Assembly: GCF_017654505.1 (NCBI RefSeq)
Contig: NC_054537.1
Location: 74,365,618 to 74,429,617, forward strand
From: Polyodon spathula
Taxonomy: Eukaryota > Chordata > Actinopteri > Acipenseriformes > Polyodontidae
Length of the DNA stretch: 64,000 nt
Direction of reading: 5' to 3'
Made by a program: the position numbers and the translations under genes. The notes under the pieces are model-generated. The model searched no databases and was not told the DNA's origin. It saw nothing but the letters and a program-made list of their open reading frames with translations. This document shows, one piece after another, positions 24,655-35,720 of the stretch. The stretch's first letter is position 1. Each line of letters opens with the position of its first letter.

Positions 24655-25273
24655 TGTGACACAAGTAAAAGGCATTTAGTCATCTGAAGGTTTGTTCAAA
24701 CAGGGCATCAAGTATAAAAAGGTCTCATTTATTCACATCAGGGCTGCTGCAAAGCCAAAGCCAACGGGCTGAACATCGTCAACGCTACTCAAACAAAGTG
24801 ACATAAACACCTTGCTGTAATGCTCTGATTGCTATGATTGACCCAGGATCAGAATATAAAGAAGCTGAAATTTGCAGACGGCTGTGTGTGAACCAGAGGT
24901 GAATAACGAAGAGTAAGCAAGTTGAAACCACTGACGGCCAGACGGGAGTCCGGAGTCATGGTTAATTTATAGAGTAAAGATTAGTTCAGAGATGTTAGAT
25001 TCCCTTTAAAGTATATCGAGGTGAATAAGCAGGATCTATGTATAAAGGTGTAGCACATGCCGTTCTCAGGCACCTTTTGTTTTATAGTTTTTTTGTACAG
25101 TGTTTTGTTTTGCTTTTGTAGATTCCCATGTATGTACTCTGTGCACTACCATTGATTGTAAATAAATCCTGTCCGCCTGTGGGGCGTATCAACTATAACC
25201 TCCGACTCGATCTCCTGCCTGTCATTCAACAGGGAATGCACGCACTCCCACGGCAGACGGCTGCCCTGTCACA
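24655..25273 (+). mobile_element. probable solo LTR
   Basis: The right end reads CTGCCCTGTCACA, a CA-terminated LTR end. Upstream on the same strand are TATAAA (24855-24860) and AATAAA (25161-25166) in the order U3-R-U5. A TGTGACA start at 24655 gives 619 bp. No clean target duplication was found, so the left boundary is tentative. Confidence 0.55.
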
Positions 25274-26529
25274 GGCTTCTATACAAGATACAAGATAAGA
25301 TACTTTCGCAGCAACATCACCATACACATCTGAAGCGACACAGATGTGATGTGACAGGTTTGAAAACTGTCAGAGCTATAAAACTACAAAAACAATTGTT
25401 ATTGACAACACTATGATCAAGACTGGTATATATTCTTCAACATGATGTGGAAATTATGAGTGTCTTCTCTGATGGTATTATGCCAGCTTATCCAGTTCCT
25501 TCGGAATGAACTCCCATATATTGTCTTTCATCTCTATAATTTGTCATAAAGCTCTGGGTATCTTTCAACGGAAAGTCAGATTTTTTCCTTCGTCGTTTTG
25601 GATACTGCTTCACCCTGGTGGACACTGTTCATTAAAGATGTTCTCTGATTAGCCAATTCTTAGCTGTAAAAAAAATAAATAATTAAGATTAATTTCACAA
25701 TGCTCCAGTGTCGACCTGGTGTTGCTCCCATGTCACCTGTGTGTGAAAGATACTTCTCAAAAGTATAGGTTCTATTAATTTTGTCACATTGCATCAGGGG
25801 TTTAGTGGTCTTAAGGGAGGATGCATGGTGGGGATGCAGTGAAGCAACAAATAGACAGCCTATGTTTATCATTAAAACACTGACAGATATAGATATAGAT
25901 AGATAGATATATATACAGACAGGTGCACCCAGTTTTCCACCAGTGCCCCTGTCACGCATTCCTTGAACAAACAACACCAGTGCAAATAATTACCAAGTTA
26001 CAAATGCCATTCAGATGGTGACAACTGGGAGCCACACATGTTGGAGAACTAACTGAACATTTCTCAAGTTGATGTGGTCCTTGATTGCTATGATGATCAT
26101 GGCATAGTAATTTGTATCAGCAGATGGCAATGCTCATTGTGATTCAAAGTTTTTTTTTTAAAGTCGCAATTAATAAAATGTTAACCTCCTCTAAATGTAC
26201 CTTAGTCCAGCGCAATCAAGTACTTATCAAGTTTTAGTAGCAGTATTAAAAATGCACACATTCACAGATAAAAGACTGTAGCTCAGTAACATGTAGGCTG
26301 GAACATTTTGATTTGTGATAATGATTTGTGATATATTTTGTTTCTGATACAGGCCAATACAATGAGAAGTCTTGTGCCTTTCCTGCTAAGACTTATACAC
26401 TTTTAGAGAATGTATAGTACTAAAGAGATCTTTATCTTTGGTCAACCAGTTTGGCATGCAGTGAATACTGGAGGCAAACTGTTGATAGTCTTAAAAAAAT
26501 ACAGTAAAAAATATGTTTATAAATACAGT
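25274..26529. other. intergenic, no gene recognised
   Basis: AT-rich DNA; a short GATA-type run at 25884-25912. No coding features recognised. Confidence 0.5.
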
Positions 26530-26537
26530 ACATAGAT

Positions 26538-27556
26538 CAGGGGTAATCAATAAGCAGACTCCGGGTCCGAATCTGGACTGCAAATACATTTTGACCAGAG
26601 GGTACGGTAGGTATCGCTGTGATAGTAAGTCGCAGTAAGAGCTATGAATTAAACAAAATATACAAGTCAACAACATTAGCGGCTCAAATGAAGTGAAACT
26701 GCGTTGGCTGCTGTGGCCTGTTTTGTAAGCGTCAACATATCCCTTCTCTATGGCTAATAAAATAACCGTCATTAGTATTTTTTGGAAAATACATAATTAA
26801 GATACAATTTTCATATCTTATGGTACGAGTTCAGAAAATCGCAAATACCAAGAAAACAATGATGAGTGCTACAAAACCCAATTTTGTTAGGTAGCTTTTC
26901 CAAGCCGATCCTTATCAGTAAAACTGCAAAATGTTTCCTGTCAAGTATCTGCAGATCACATTATGTGTGCGGATATTCGTTCTACAAAATGAACGTTATT
27001 AATATTAGCATTCTGTTCTAATGAAAATCTTTGCGCCTCTGTATTGCTCTTGCTGAGCTCATCTGCAACTCAAGGCCCTTGAGGACCTGCCACTTCTCCC
27101 ACTTCCTGTGAGTATTAGCCAATTATAAACGTACTGAATGTAAAATGACTATTTATTATTTGTAAGGTGTTTTTATTTTTTAATTCACTTGAAAGAGAAA
27201 GCAAAGTTCATTTTTTTCTTCTTATGCTTCAGTTTAGTTTGTTACAATGTGCTTTGTTTTTGCAATGGTGAAACACAGTGTTGGCTCTGCTAATGCAGAC
27301 ACATAAGAATACAGTAGTTGTACAATTCTATGGTTATGGCAGGGAATGAACCCATGCAGTAACAAGTCAGTAAAGAAGGCAGACTAGTAAAAATTTCCCC
27401 AAAAACTTCTTTAAACCAACAACATGTGTAAAAGTTACATTTGTGTAGCTCTGTGTTATTTGTTGGTATGGGGATGGGAGTAAAAATGTGTTCCGGACCT
27501 TGACCTTGCTATAACCAAGAATTCTGGACCTTCACTAAAATAATTGAGTACCCCTG
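26538..27556. mobile_element. non-autonomous hAT-type transposon
   Basis: Terminal inverted repeats CAGGGGTAATCAAT (26538-26551) and ATTGAGTACCCCTG (27543-27556) match at 13 of 14 positions. They are flanked by 8-bp near-identical direct repeats ACATAGAT (26530-26537) and ATATAGAT (27557-27564). An 8-bp duplication and a CAGGGG terminus are hAT hallmarks. The 1.02-kb interior has no transposase-like frame, so the copy depends on a transposase made elsewhere. Confidence 0.85.
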
Positions 27557-27982
27557 ATATAGATGGTCTTGGCATCTCTACTATAAGCTCTCAAGTTTTT
27601 TTCCTTTTTATTAAACTGGAGTAAACATTTAGAAAATTCCCCTTTCTTTCATCAAAACAAGTGCTCTATGACAATCAACTACTGAAGTAGGGCTAAAAAA
27701 ATTCTATTGAAAGATATGGCTCAGGTTTGTTACCAAGTATGGTAGATTTTGGGCTTGTAAAACAGACAATGCAACCTCAGTGTCTCTTAACTGATGACAT
27801 AATGTAAAGTTTGGAAGTTTAATTAGGTCCTTAACTAACAAGCATAGAGGGCTGTTATGTGCTCTGATTGGCTGAACCAAACCTTTATATTACATTACTG
27901 TCGCAGACCATCCTCTATATTTCTGTCTTCACCGAATTATTGAAATAGTCATCTTGTATCTGAGACTAGACTTATTTTAACA

Positions 27983-28189
27983 ATGTTTATGCTCTGTGTT
28001 TTATCAATCGTAAGTAGATTGAAATCACCCTTGACAAAGAAGCTGCGGTTATCTTCCTCATCATTGTCATCATCATCTACAACTCCTCTATCACACCTCT
28101 CTCTTCCAGGTCCTCCCTCCTGGCCATTGGTTGGGAGCCTTTTGGACATTTTATGGAAAGGCGGACTAAAAAGGCAACACAATATTATG
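27983..28189 (+). CDS. cyp24a1: CYP24A1-type exon 1
   Basis: Sixty-nine codons from ATG to a GT donor at 28190. The first ~40 residues are Lys/Arg/Ser/Leu-rich and poor in acids, as in a mitochondrial presequence. Then follows the proline-rich hinge [13 protein letters not shown] and WKGGLKRQH. The ATG is the first in this frame. Phase 0 end. Confidence 0.75.
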
Positions 28190-29002
28190 GTAAACTTTCA
28201 AATACTCAGTACATTATGTGAATTTGTAAAGTTTAGATTTAGTTTGGATTATTTGGGCAATATACTAACAACTTTTGTGAAAATATAATTACAATATATT
28301 ATAGTACAAAAACTTGAGTATCATTTTTATGTAAGCAATAGAGTCAGAAGAAGAGGGCTTTCTCGTCTGATGAGGCACGCCAAATGTCCTGAGCCAAAGA
28401 TGAGAGCATTTAACATAATGAGAAGCGCCTTACCAGATGATAAAGCCCTCTTATGAGGGATCTATTGCCATTAGAACATGTATAAGTTAAAAAAAAAAAT
28501 ACATTTACAGTTATCCTTGATTTTATACAGCACTAGTTTTTGTTGCTAATGAATACAAACATTTTTTTCATTATTCTGTGAGAAATGTAGTTTGTTCAGA
28601 ATTCCATCTGAGGTCTCGTAGCCTCCATTTTGTTTCATGATCCAAGCGGCGGACGATTTGTGGCGGGTATTTCCAATTGACAAATAATAAAAATACTTCC
28701 ACTTACACAGAGCTGTTCTTCAGTTGAAGTACCTCTTTGAGAATAACAAACAAGGTTTGTGAACTGTTTGTAAAACATGTAAAGAATATAAGTACAAGTA
28801 ACTTTTATTATTTATTTTTTTTGGATTTGAGTTCATGTATCTTAAATTTTCAATATTTAAGTTACCATTAGGTCTTAACATTTATTAATGAAATAAAGTA
28901 AAAAGCAATTAGCAATTAAAAATTTCTAGTTATCTGCAATATGTGTTAACACAATTGTATTAACACAATACTTCTGTAACGTTGTTGTTTGTCTTTGTTC
29001 AG
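28190..29002 (+). other. intron 1 holding repeat R1
   Basis: Intron between exons 1 and 2, bounded by GTAAAC and TTGTTCAG. It contains repeat R1 copy 2. Confidence 0.65.
28340..28690 (+). repeat. interspersed repeat, family R1, copy 2
   Basis: Aligns with 1400-1765 (see there). This copy has additional partly palindromic sequence before the shared TAAAGCCCTCTTATGAGGG block. It lies wholly within intron 1. Confidence 0.6.
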
Positions 29003-29193
29003 CTTGAATACCATAAACAATATGGTGACATTTTTAAGATGAAAATTGGAAATTTTGAGTCTGTGCAGATTGGACATCCTATACTTCTGGAAAAACTGTT
29101 CAGAAATGAAAGCCAGTTTCCACAAAGACTTGAAATCAGACCCTGGAAAGCGTATCGAGATTACAGAGAAGAATCTTATGGGCTTTTAACACT
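29003..29193 (+). CDS. cyp24a1: CYP24A1-type exon 2
   Basis: Begins [16 protein letters not shown] after a TTCAG acceptor and ends in [18 protein letters not shown] before GTGAGT. This is the best-conserved block and the main basis for the CYP24A1 assignment. Length is 63 codons plus 2 nt. Confidence 0.85.
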
Positions 29194-29825
29194 GTGAGTT
29201 TTTTCTTTATTAATGTTGCAACCTCCAAGGTACCGGGTTCTATATTCAAATGTTAATATTTAGTACACATTTGTTTATCGGTAGACCGACAATAGCAATT
29301 TGTGAATTTCACCAAAATCATTTTTGGAGTTCATTAACTGTCACTCCACCTTGCACACAGGTTACTGCAATTTGGTCAGATAGTCTGGAGCCCACCTCAG
29401 TCACACAATGACAGACAGGAGGCAGAAGTTTATCAAAGAAAGCTAAATGTACAGTCATAGAGCTGTTTATTGGGGCAAGGGTTCCCCCTACTAAATAAAA
29501 ATAAATAAAAACTATATTTAGCTACAGTTTACTCCCAAAGGAATAAAAAAGAAATATTGTGTGCACCACTTAATACTCATGTTTTAAAATCTTTCCCACT
29601 TGTATTACAATTCTGTCACTGGCTTCACGCCTCCAGCTATTCTTTCTCTCTTGCTTATCTGTGAACATACAATGGTATAGTTATGAGTGGTATTCGGTAT
29701 TCGGTATGCTGTCAGCATCAATTAACAGTGAATGTAAACAGATTTGAGAATGATCATATTAACAAGGCGACACCTGGTAGGTTTATATGAAAACTACCTA
29801 AGTTTTTTTTTTTTCATTATTCAAG

Positions 29826-29919
29826 GGAAGGTGAAGAGTGGATTGCAGTAAGAAGGCATCTACCAAAACAACTGTTGAAGCCAAACCAGATAGAGAAATG
29901 TCATGTAATGCTCAACGAG
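29826..29919 (+). CDS. cyp24a1: CYP24A1-type exon 3
   Basis: Completes the split Leu codon and reads EGEEWIAVRRHLPKQLLKP then MLNE, followed by a GTATGC donor. Confidence 0.85.
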
Positions 29920-30112
29920 GTATGCCAGAAGTGTTACTTAAATACACTTAAAATCCTACAAGTTGTTAAAATCAACTGTGAATGATACAAATAATTCCCT
30001 TGGAATCAGAGAGGAACAGATGTATAAAATGATGCTGGTTATACACTCAAACATGGTGGTTTGATCTGCAAGTAGTCATCATTAAACACAATTCTCCACA
30101 ACTGTTTTTCAG

Positions 30113-30209
30113 GTAATAGAAAACTTAATTACACAAATTGACTCCTACTGTGATGAAAATCGGTGCATGAAGGACATCATGTTTGAACTAAATAAATGGA
30201 CATTTCAAA
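30113..30209 (+). CDS. cyp24a1: CYP24A1-type exon 4
   Basis: Reads VIENLITQIDSYCDENRC then KDIMFELNKWTFQ, with TTTTTCAG before it and GTAAGC after it. Ends in phase 1. Confidence 0.85.
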
Positions 30210-30703
30210 GTAAGCACTTTCATTGTCTAGCAGTGACTTGTACAGGGGCTATAGCTTAAACAATAATTCCGATGTTGGTGAAATGACTTGCGAAGCACAA
30301 GACTACCTGAAAACAAGACCTGCAAAACACACGAAAACTTATTATAGTACCAGACATGAGTTTTATAACTCCTACTGCTTTAGTAAATCTACACCAAAAA
30401 ATAAATAAATACAATAGAAATCAGATTAAAATATATGTCCAACTATAGAGTGGGTCGAATTAAAAAAAAAAAAAAAATACTATTTGCAATTAAAAGGATC
30501 CCACTAAAAGTGGTCATCTATTAGCATAAACTAAATCTAAAATATAAATACATGTTATATGTTTCTTTCAAAACGTTAAAAGTGAAACCTACAAAGTACA
30601 ACTATGGAATTATTTTTTAAGCAATAACAACGTAAGGTTCAGCAATATTTTTTGTATTACTTGTTATATGTACACACCATTCATGTATTAATTTCCATTT
30701 CAG

Positions 30704-30795
30704 GCACTTGTTCGCTGTTCTATAATAAGAAGGTTGGACTAGAGCAGCCCATAAATAGCAAGCAGGCTTTAACCTTTATAATGTCATCTAAACAG
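30704..30795 (+). CDS. cyp24a1: CYP24A1-type exon 5
   Basis: Completes a Ser codon, then TCSLFYNKKVGLEQP and ALTFIMSSKQ, ending at a GTAAGT donor. Confidence 0.8.
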
Positions 30796-30845
30796 GTAAG
30801 TAACTGAATTACAATAATCTTTGTAAATTTAAATATAGTATTATT

Positions 30846-31640
30846 AGTAGTATTATTATTTATTTATTTGGCAGTCACCTTTCTCCAAGGCGACTTACAT
30901 GTGTTATAGGGCAGTACAAGGTTACAATCCAAGATTGATATTTCACAGTAAGTACAAATAATACTATTGAAATACAATATGAACTAGGATGCAACATGTT
31001 ATGATTACAACAAGTTATATCTACAATACCATATTAGTAGTGCAATAGTGCAAGGTTAGTGCATTAGCTGAGGGTCCAGTAACATGGTGCTTAGGTCGGG
31101 AAAGTCCAATGCACAGTAGGATGGGTAGATCATGAGATCTACAAGTAGAGTTTGCAGGTGGGTTTTGAGGAGGCAGCAGATGGCAGTGAGAGATGGAGCA
31201 GTCCTGAAGTTCTCTGATAGCTGACTCCACCACAGAGACTAGGATAGAGAAGGAGCAGGGACAGGAGGATGAGGAGTGGGTGGAAGGCATGACCAGTTGG
31301 CCAGTAAAGGAGGAACAGAGAGGCGGTGTAAGGAGACACGAGGGACTGGAGATAAGAGGGGGCAGTGTGGTGAAGATAGCGGTAGGCAAGAACAAGGGTC
31401 TTGAATGCAAGCAGAGATATGTAGCCGGTGGAAAGTGCGAAGCAGAAGGGTAGCATAAGAGTAAAGAGGTTGGGAGAATACAAGACGAGCAGCAGAATTT
31501 TGAATTAGCTAAAGGGGGCGGATAGCTGAAGCAAGGAGACCAGCAAGAAGAGAGTTACAGTTCTCCAGTCTGGAGATTACAAGCGCTTGTACGAGGAGTT
31601 GGATAGAATAAGTAGTGAGAAAAGGAAAGATTCAGTAGAT
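30846..31640 (-). mobile_element. L2-type LINE tail in intron 5
   Basis: On the minus strand, in broken frames, the RT C-terminal region reads RLENCNSLLAGLLASAIRPL (about 31590-31530), then FKTLVLAYRYLHHTAPSYL (about 31410-31350). The 3' end (30870-30910) has GTAAGTCGCCTTGGAG-type sequence followed by an ATT-rich tail. It is 5'-truncated and full of indels. It is a different subfamily from 3496-4665. Confidence 0.75.
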
Positions 31641-31707
31641 AAAATATGTCATTCAGATATTGCTAAATGTTATAATTTTAAAGCTTCCGTTCCCTTTGTT
31701 GTCATAG

Positions 31708-31819
31708 ATGATGCAGTGCTTGGGCATACTGATGGTTACGTCTGCTGACCTGCACAAAAAAGTAAATTCCAAAATATGGAAACAACACACAGAGGCATGG
31801 GACAATCTATTTGAAATAG
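31708..31819 (+). CDS. cyp24a1: CYP24A1-type exon 6
   Basis: Reads MMQCLGILMVTSADLHKKV then KIWKQHTEAWDNLFEI, between GTCATAG and GTAAAG. Ends in phase 1. Confidence 0.85.
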
Positions 31820-32083
31820 GTAAAGTGCATGAATCCAGTATACTGTAAGTATATTTACCTACGAGGAAAACTCTCAGTGTTTTCCTGATGTAATTAAATA
31901 TAGTTTTGCATTAAATATATGGCTGTGTAAGTACAGTCCTCTTTCTTTATTGTGACATACGATTTATGTATTTTTTTTACACAGGGGTACCTGTGTAAAA
32001 TTAAAAAATGTAACACTCCACAGAGAAACTATATATGTATTTTTTAAAGGATGAATCTATTGTGTTGCCTTATTTTAATTTAG

Positions 32084-32225
32084 CAAAGGAATACATAGAC
32101 ATGAGATTACTAAAACCAACCATCCAGAAGAGGATATTTTGGATGAAGTGTATCAAAGCAGCCAACTGAGCAGGAAGCAGTTATATGCAGTAATGACTGA
32201 ACTTCAGACTGGAGGCGTGGAAACT
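32084..32225 (+). pseudogene. cyp24a1: CYP24A1-type exon 7, frameshifted
   Basis: In frame from exon 6 it begins AKEYIDMRL, then runs to TGA at 32167-32169. The family sequence resumes one frame away as HPEEDILDEVYQ, QLSRKQLYAVMTELQ and GGVET up to the GTAAGA donor. The exon is 142 nt, one short of the length that would keep both neighbours in frame. This indicates a single-base deletion at about 32110-32125, or a sequencing error there. Confidence 0.8.
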
Positions 32226-33114
32226 GTAAGACATTTGCGGCACGTTTTCAACCTTTATTATTCAACAAATGATTGGCTTCATTTACAATGAAAATAGAGA
32301 TAGCACACTATGATTATTGTGCTATTATTCCTGAAAAAAGGGGGTTTACAAGCTTTACTGGTCATCTCTTTTTTTGTAGATATCCAATGATGGTTTAATG
32401 TAATTTTGTTAATGTTTCTATTACAATAACAAAAGCACAAAAGGAATGTCCTAATGTCTAAAGTTGCTTCTACATGCTACAGCTATGACTAATTACTATT
32501 TTTTTAAGGCAATGGGTTTATTGAGTGATGTAAACGGAGAGTGCATCTCGCTGCTGAAATTTCAGTGATTTATCAGCTACAGTCTGTAGGTATGTGTATC
32601 AACTTGTATATTGCATTTATAAATAATATGTATATAAAATGTACAGTATAATTATGACATTATTCAGAGATGCAGAGATGCATGTTTTGAAATTCCAGAT
32701 TTTTTTTTTCATTGAGTTTCATTGGCCCTTGCGTTATTTGTTTTGATGTCGTGCGCTACACATTTCTTAACAATTTGTCCCTTGAATCTGACCATTTTTG
32801 ACACAGGGAATGACTTCCTTTTTCAGGTGTTACACACTTGGAACACCCATTTCCAAAATCTAGAAAACTGTGATATGATGGCGGTATGATGACATCACAA
32901 ATCTAGAAAAATAATGCATTCTGGGTGCCAAAAGTTGTTTTAAACATAGACATAGACTTCACTGAATAATCTCAATATAGGTTCCTCTGTTTATACTATA
33001 TATTTTTTTCTACATATAAATTAAAAATGCAATACACAAGTGTTTATACCTACAGATCATAGCATTGAATCCTGCTGTTAAATATTTTAATACAAAAACT
33101 TCTCATAATAATCC

Positions 33115-33175
<61 letters not shown>

Positions 33176-34144
33176 GTAGTAGTAGTAGTAGTAGTAAAAG
33201 TAGTCGTAGTAGTAGTATTAATTATAGCCCTTCTTTGAAAAGTTAGTTGATTTGAAGTTAAGAATCGTACATCTTTTAGTGGACTTTTTTTATGAAGTTC
33301 ATGTTACAGTGTAGAGATTCCGATAGTCGTAATGCTGAGTAATCAAAAAACAAAGCACATATCAGCTTACATAGTTTAGAAAAATAAACATCATTTAATT
33401 ACTTGTAGCAGTGCCAAGTTTACCATAGAACATTACGGAATCCCTTTTGTGCTATAAGGGAATCTTAGTAGAAACAATTGACAAATAATTACATTTAACC
33501 ATCCTTGGAGATATAAAAAGAGATGACCAGTAGAACTGTCCAGTTGCAGTTGGTGTAAACACCCATGGCCACAATTAGATTAGTAATATTGGAACATGTA
33601 TGTAATATCATTCTAAGATGTTATAAAGTTGTTGTAAACATGTTTAATTATTGGTACGTGCTCATGATGCGTGATATATGAAATATTAACATAGCCCCTC
33701 CTTAATTACCATAACATGAAACACACTGACACAGCACTTAGTTTGTTTTAAACCTTGTCAAAGGTTTAATGGGACAAGAATGGGGCATATCGAGACACTT
33801 TTTATAGCTTATGATTCTTTTAGGAATATAAAATGTGACATCTTGTCAACCTTGCTCAAAGTATCCCATTTCGAGAAGTATTCAGTGGTGTTGCTGCATG
33901 TACAATTTTACCCTTGTATAGATTATGATAAAATTAATCGGTACTTCTGTAGTTTACCTGGATTTTCAAATGCTTTTAGCATTCATCATGTAACTATGTC
34001 TTTTATTATGCTTTACTAAACTTCTATTCGATTTACCATGCTTGCCTGCTAGTTGCTTCACTCTACTTCTCTACTCTTTTACTCGTACCCCACACGCTTT
34101 TTTTAAGGGTATGACTAGTCATTTTTCTTATAAATTTTTTTTAG
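32226..34144 (+). other. intron 7 with triplet repeats
   Basis: No exon recognised. Contains (AAT)n turning into (ATT)n at 33111-33174 and (AGT)n at 33175-33220. Confidence 0.7.
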
Positions 34145-34311
34145 ACTGCAAATGCAATGCTGTGGGCCATCTTTAATCTTTCAAGAAACCCTCAGGCCCA
34201 GGCAAGACTAAATAAAGAAGTGCTGAAAGTGCTACCTGATGGGCAGGCACCTACAGTCATGGATATAAATAAAATTCCATTCCTTAAGGCTTGCTTGAAG
34301 GAGTCAATGAG
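34145..34311 (+). CDS. cyp24a1: CYP24A1-type exon 8
   Basis: Reads TANAMLWAIFNLSRNPQAQA, later PFLKACLKESM with the K-helix ExxR completed across the junction. Acceptor TTTTTTTTAG, donor GTAAAG, phase 2. Confidence 0.85.
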
Positions 34312-34410
34312 GTAAAGATTGAATTACATGTAGATTGTAAATGTACACTATTACGTGTTCTTAGACAATGCTTCTCTTTAATCTACTTTCACCATTCTGT
34401 TTGTTTCTAG

Positions 34411-34489
34411 GGTTACGCCGACAATACCTTTCACAAGTCGTACATTAGACAAAGACACCTGTGTGGGGGGATACTTGCTTCCCAAAAAT
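34411..34489 (+). CDS. cyp24a1: CYP24A1-type exon 9
   Basis: Completes Arg, then VTPTIPFTSRTLDKDTCVGG and YLLPKN, followed by GTATGT. Phase 0. Confidence 0.85.
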
Positions 34490-35580
34490 GTATGTACAGA
34501 TATTACTAGGCAACACTATACTAACCTGCCATGCACATCTGAGTTTAGTGCAGGCCCACCTTATTGCTAAGGGATCAATTGCACATGACCACCATGATTC
34601 TGCTTAAGGTCAGGAAAATATTACTTCAGAAAGAGACATTGCACAACCATGCTTGATGGGGATATTTGCTCACAATTTCTGAGGAAAGATGTTTAAAATC
34701 ATTTTAATGCTAAATTGCATACACAAGCCTAAATAAATTAGGAATATTAAGCAAAAATATGGTAAGCTCTGTTTTGTTAAACTTCAACACCAATAAATAT
34801 TCACTTTAATATAATCTAAGAGAAAAGACTGGTGCAGAGAAAACAAAAAGATTAGGACAGGAAATCAGAACTCTGCAGAAACCAGGGCGTTTATGACTCC
34901 TGGCTGTTATCAATTTCAGAAACAATGTTGTCAAATCCAAATTGCTTACTTATATATTATATCATAATAAAAATGGGTGGTTGTTTTTTACATAGGTGGA
35001 AAATAATCATTCTAAGAGCCTTTGCATTTACTTGTGCATCTGTGTTTTAAACCTAGTTGGCTATGACATCTCATAAGATTTAAACTTCCCAACAACATGA
35101 AAATGTGGCCAGGTAGAGCCTGTGTTTAACCACACCTATTTTGTGTTGGTGTAGGTTGTACACTGTTCCAACTTTTATGCTTATGATTAGGCCTCTTGTC
35201 ATTAGAACTGCTGAGACTCGTCAAAGGCACTTAAAAGGGTATGGGGCATATCAAAAGGGTCTATTTCATTGATCTGAATACAGACAGATCTTTATATTTT
35301 TTAATCCAGTTATTGCACCTCAAAATGGTGTACTGTATGTAATGGTTTATTATTTACAGATGTAGATGTGTTACAGTCATTCATACATTCACAGGGACAG
35401 AGATCTGGCAGTTAAATATTACTATCCTATGAAATCTAAAACCTTGTGAGTTTCAAGTGGCCTACTGTAAAGAATGACTGACTAATTACTAGTTTCTTGA
35501 CAATACTATCTCTTGTTACGGATGCTCTTGTCTTTATTGCATTGACATTGTTACTCAATTTGCTTTCTGATGCAATTCAG

Positions 35581-35720
35581 ACAGTTGTTATGATTAATGC
35601 ACATCCCATGAACGAGAATGAAGAATATTTCTCAGATGCAAAGCTATTTAAACCTGAGAGATGGTTGCAGGAAAAAGACAAGATACATCCATTTGCCAAT
35701 TGCATTTGGCCTTCTGTAGG
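35581..35720 (+). pseudogene. cyp24a1: CYP24A1-type exon 10, haem loop scrambled
   Basis: After TTCAG it reads TVVMINAHPMNENEEYFSDA, then LFKPERWLQEKDKIHPFAN, the meander region. The next residues should be a PFG-type haem-loop start, but the frame reads CIWPSVG. The nucleotides GCATTTGGC that would encode A-F-G are present one frame away. Compensating small indels appear to have shifted a 20-bp segment. A GTAGGT donor follows. The following cysteine exon was not recognised. Confidence 0.75.

Larger units (their letters stand above)
27983..35720 (+). pseudogene. cyp24a1: CYP24A1-type mitochondrial P450, decaying copy
   Basis: Ten exons with GT-AG splice sites encode a mitochondrial P450 closest to vitamin D 24-hydroxylase, which inactivates 1,25-dihydroxyvitamin D3. 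Family marks in order: a basic, Ser-rich N-terminal presequence; [53 protein letters not shown]-type DLHKK; an I-helix with GGVETTAN; a K-helix ExxR in KESMR; and FKPERWLQEKDK. Intron phases are compatible throughout. Damage: exon 7 is one base short and hits a stop at 32167-32169. In exon 10 the haem-loop FG motif lies out of frame, and the frame reads CIWPSVG. No exon with the FGxGxRxCxG cysteine was recognised downstream. A functional CYP24A1 needs that cysteine. It may be a losing duplicate (sturgeons are polyploid) or a divergent paralogue; assembly error could explain single indels but not all the defects. Confidence 0.75.

Noticed and set aside
28340..28460. Possible hammerhead ribozyme (CTGATGAG in repeat R1 copy 2 with flanking complementary arms)
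   Set aside because: The obligatory GAAA is absent (reads CAAAG), and the other R1 copy lacks the CTGATGA core altogether.
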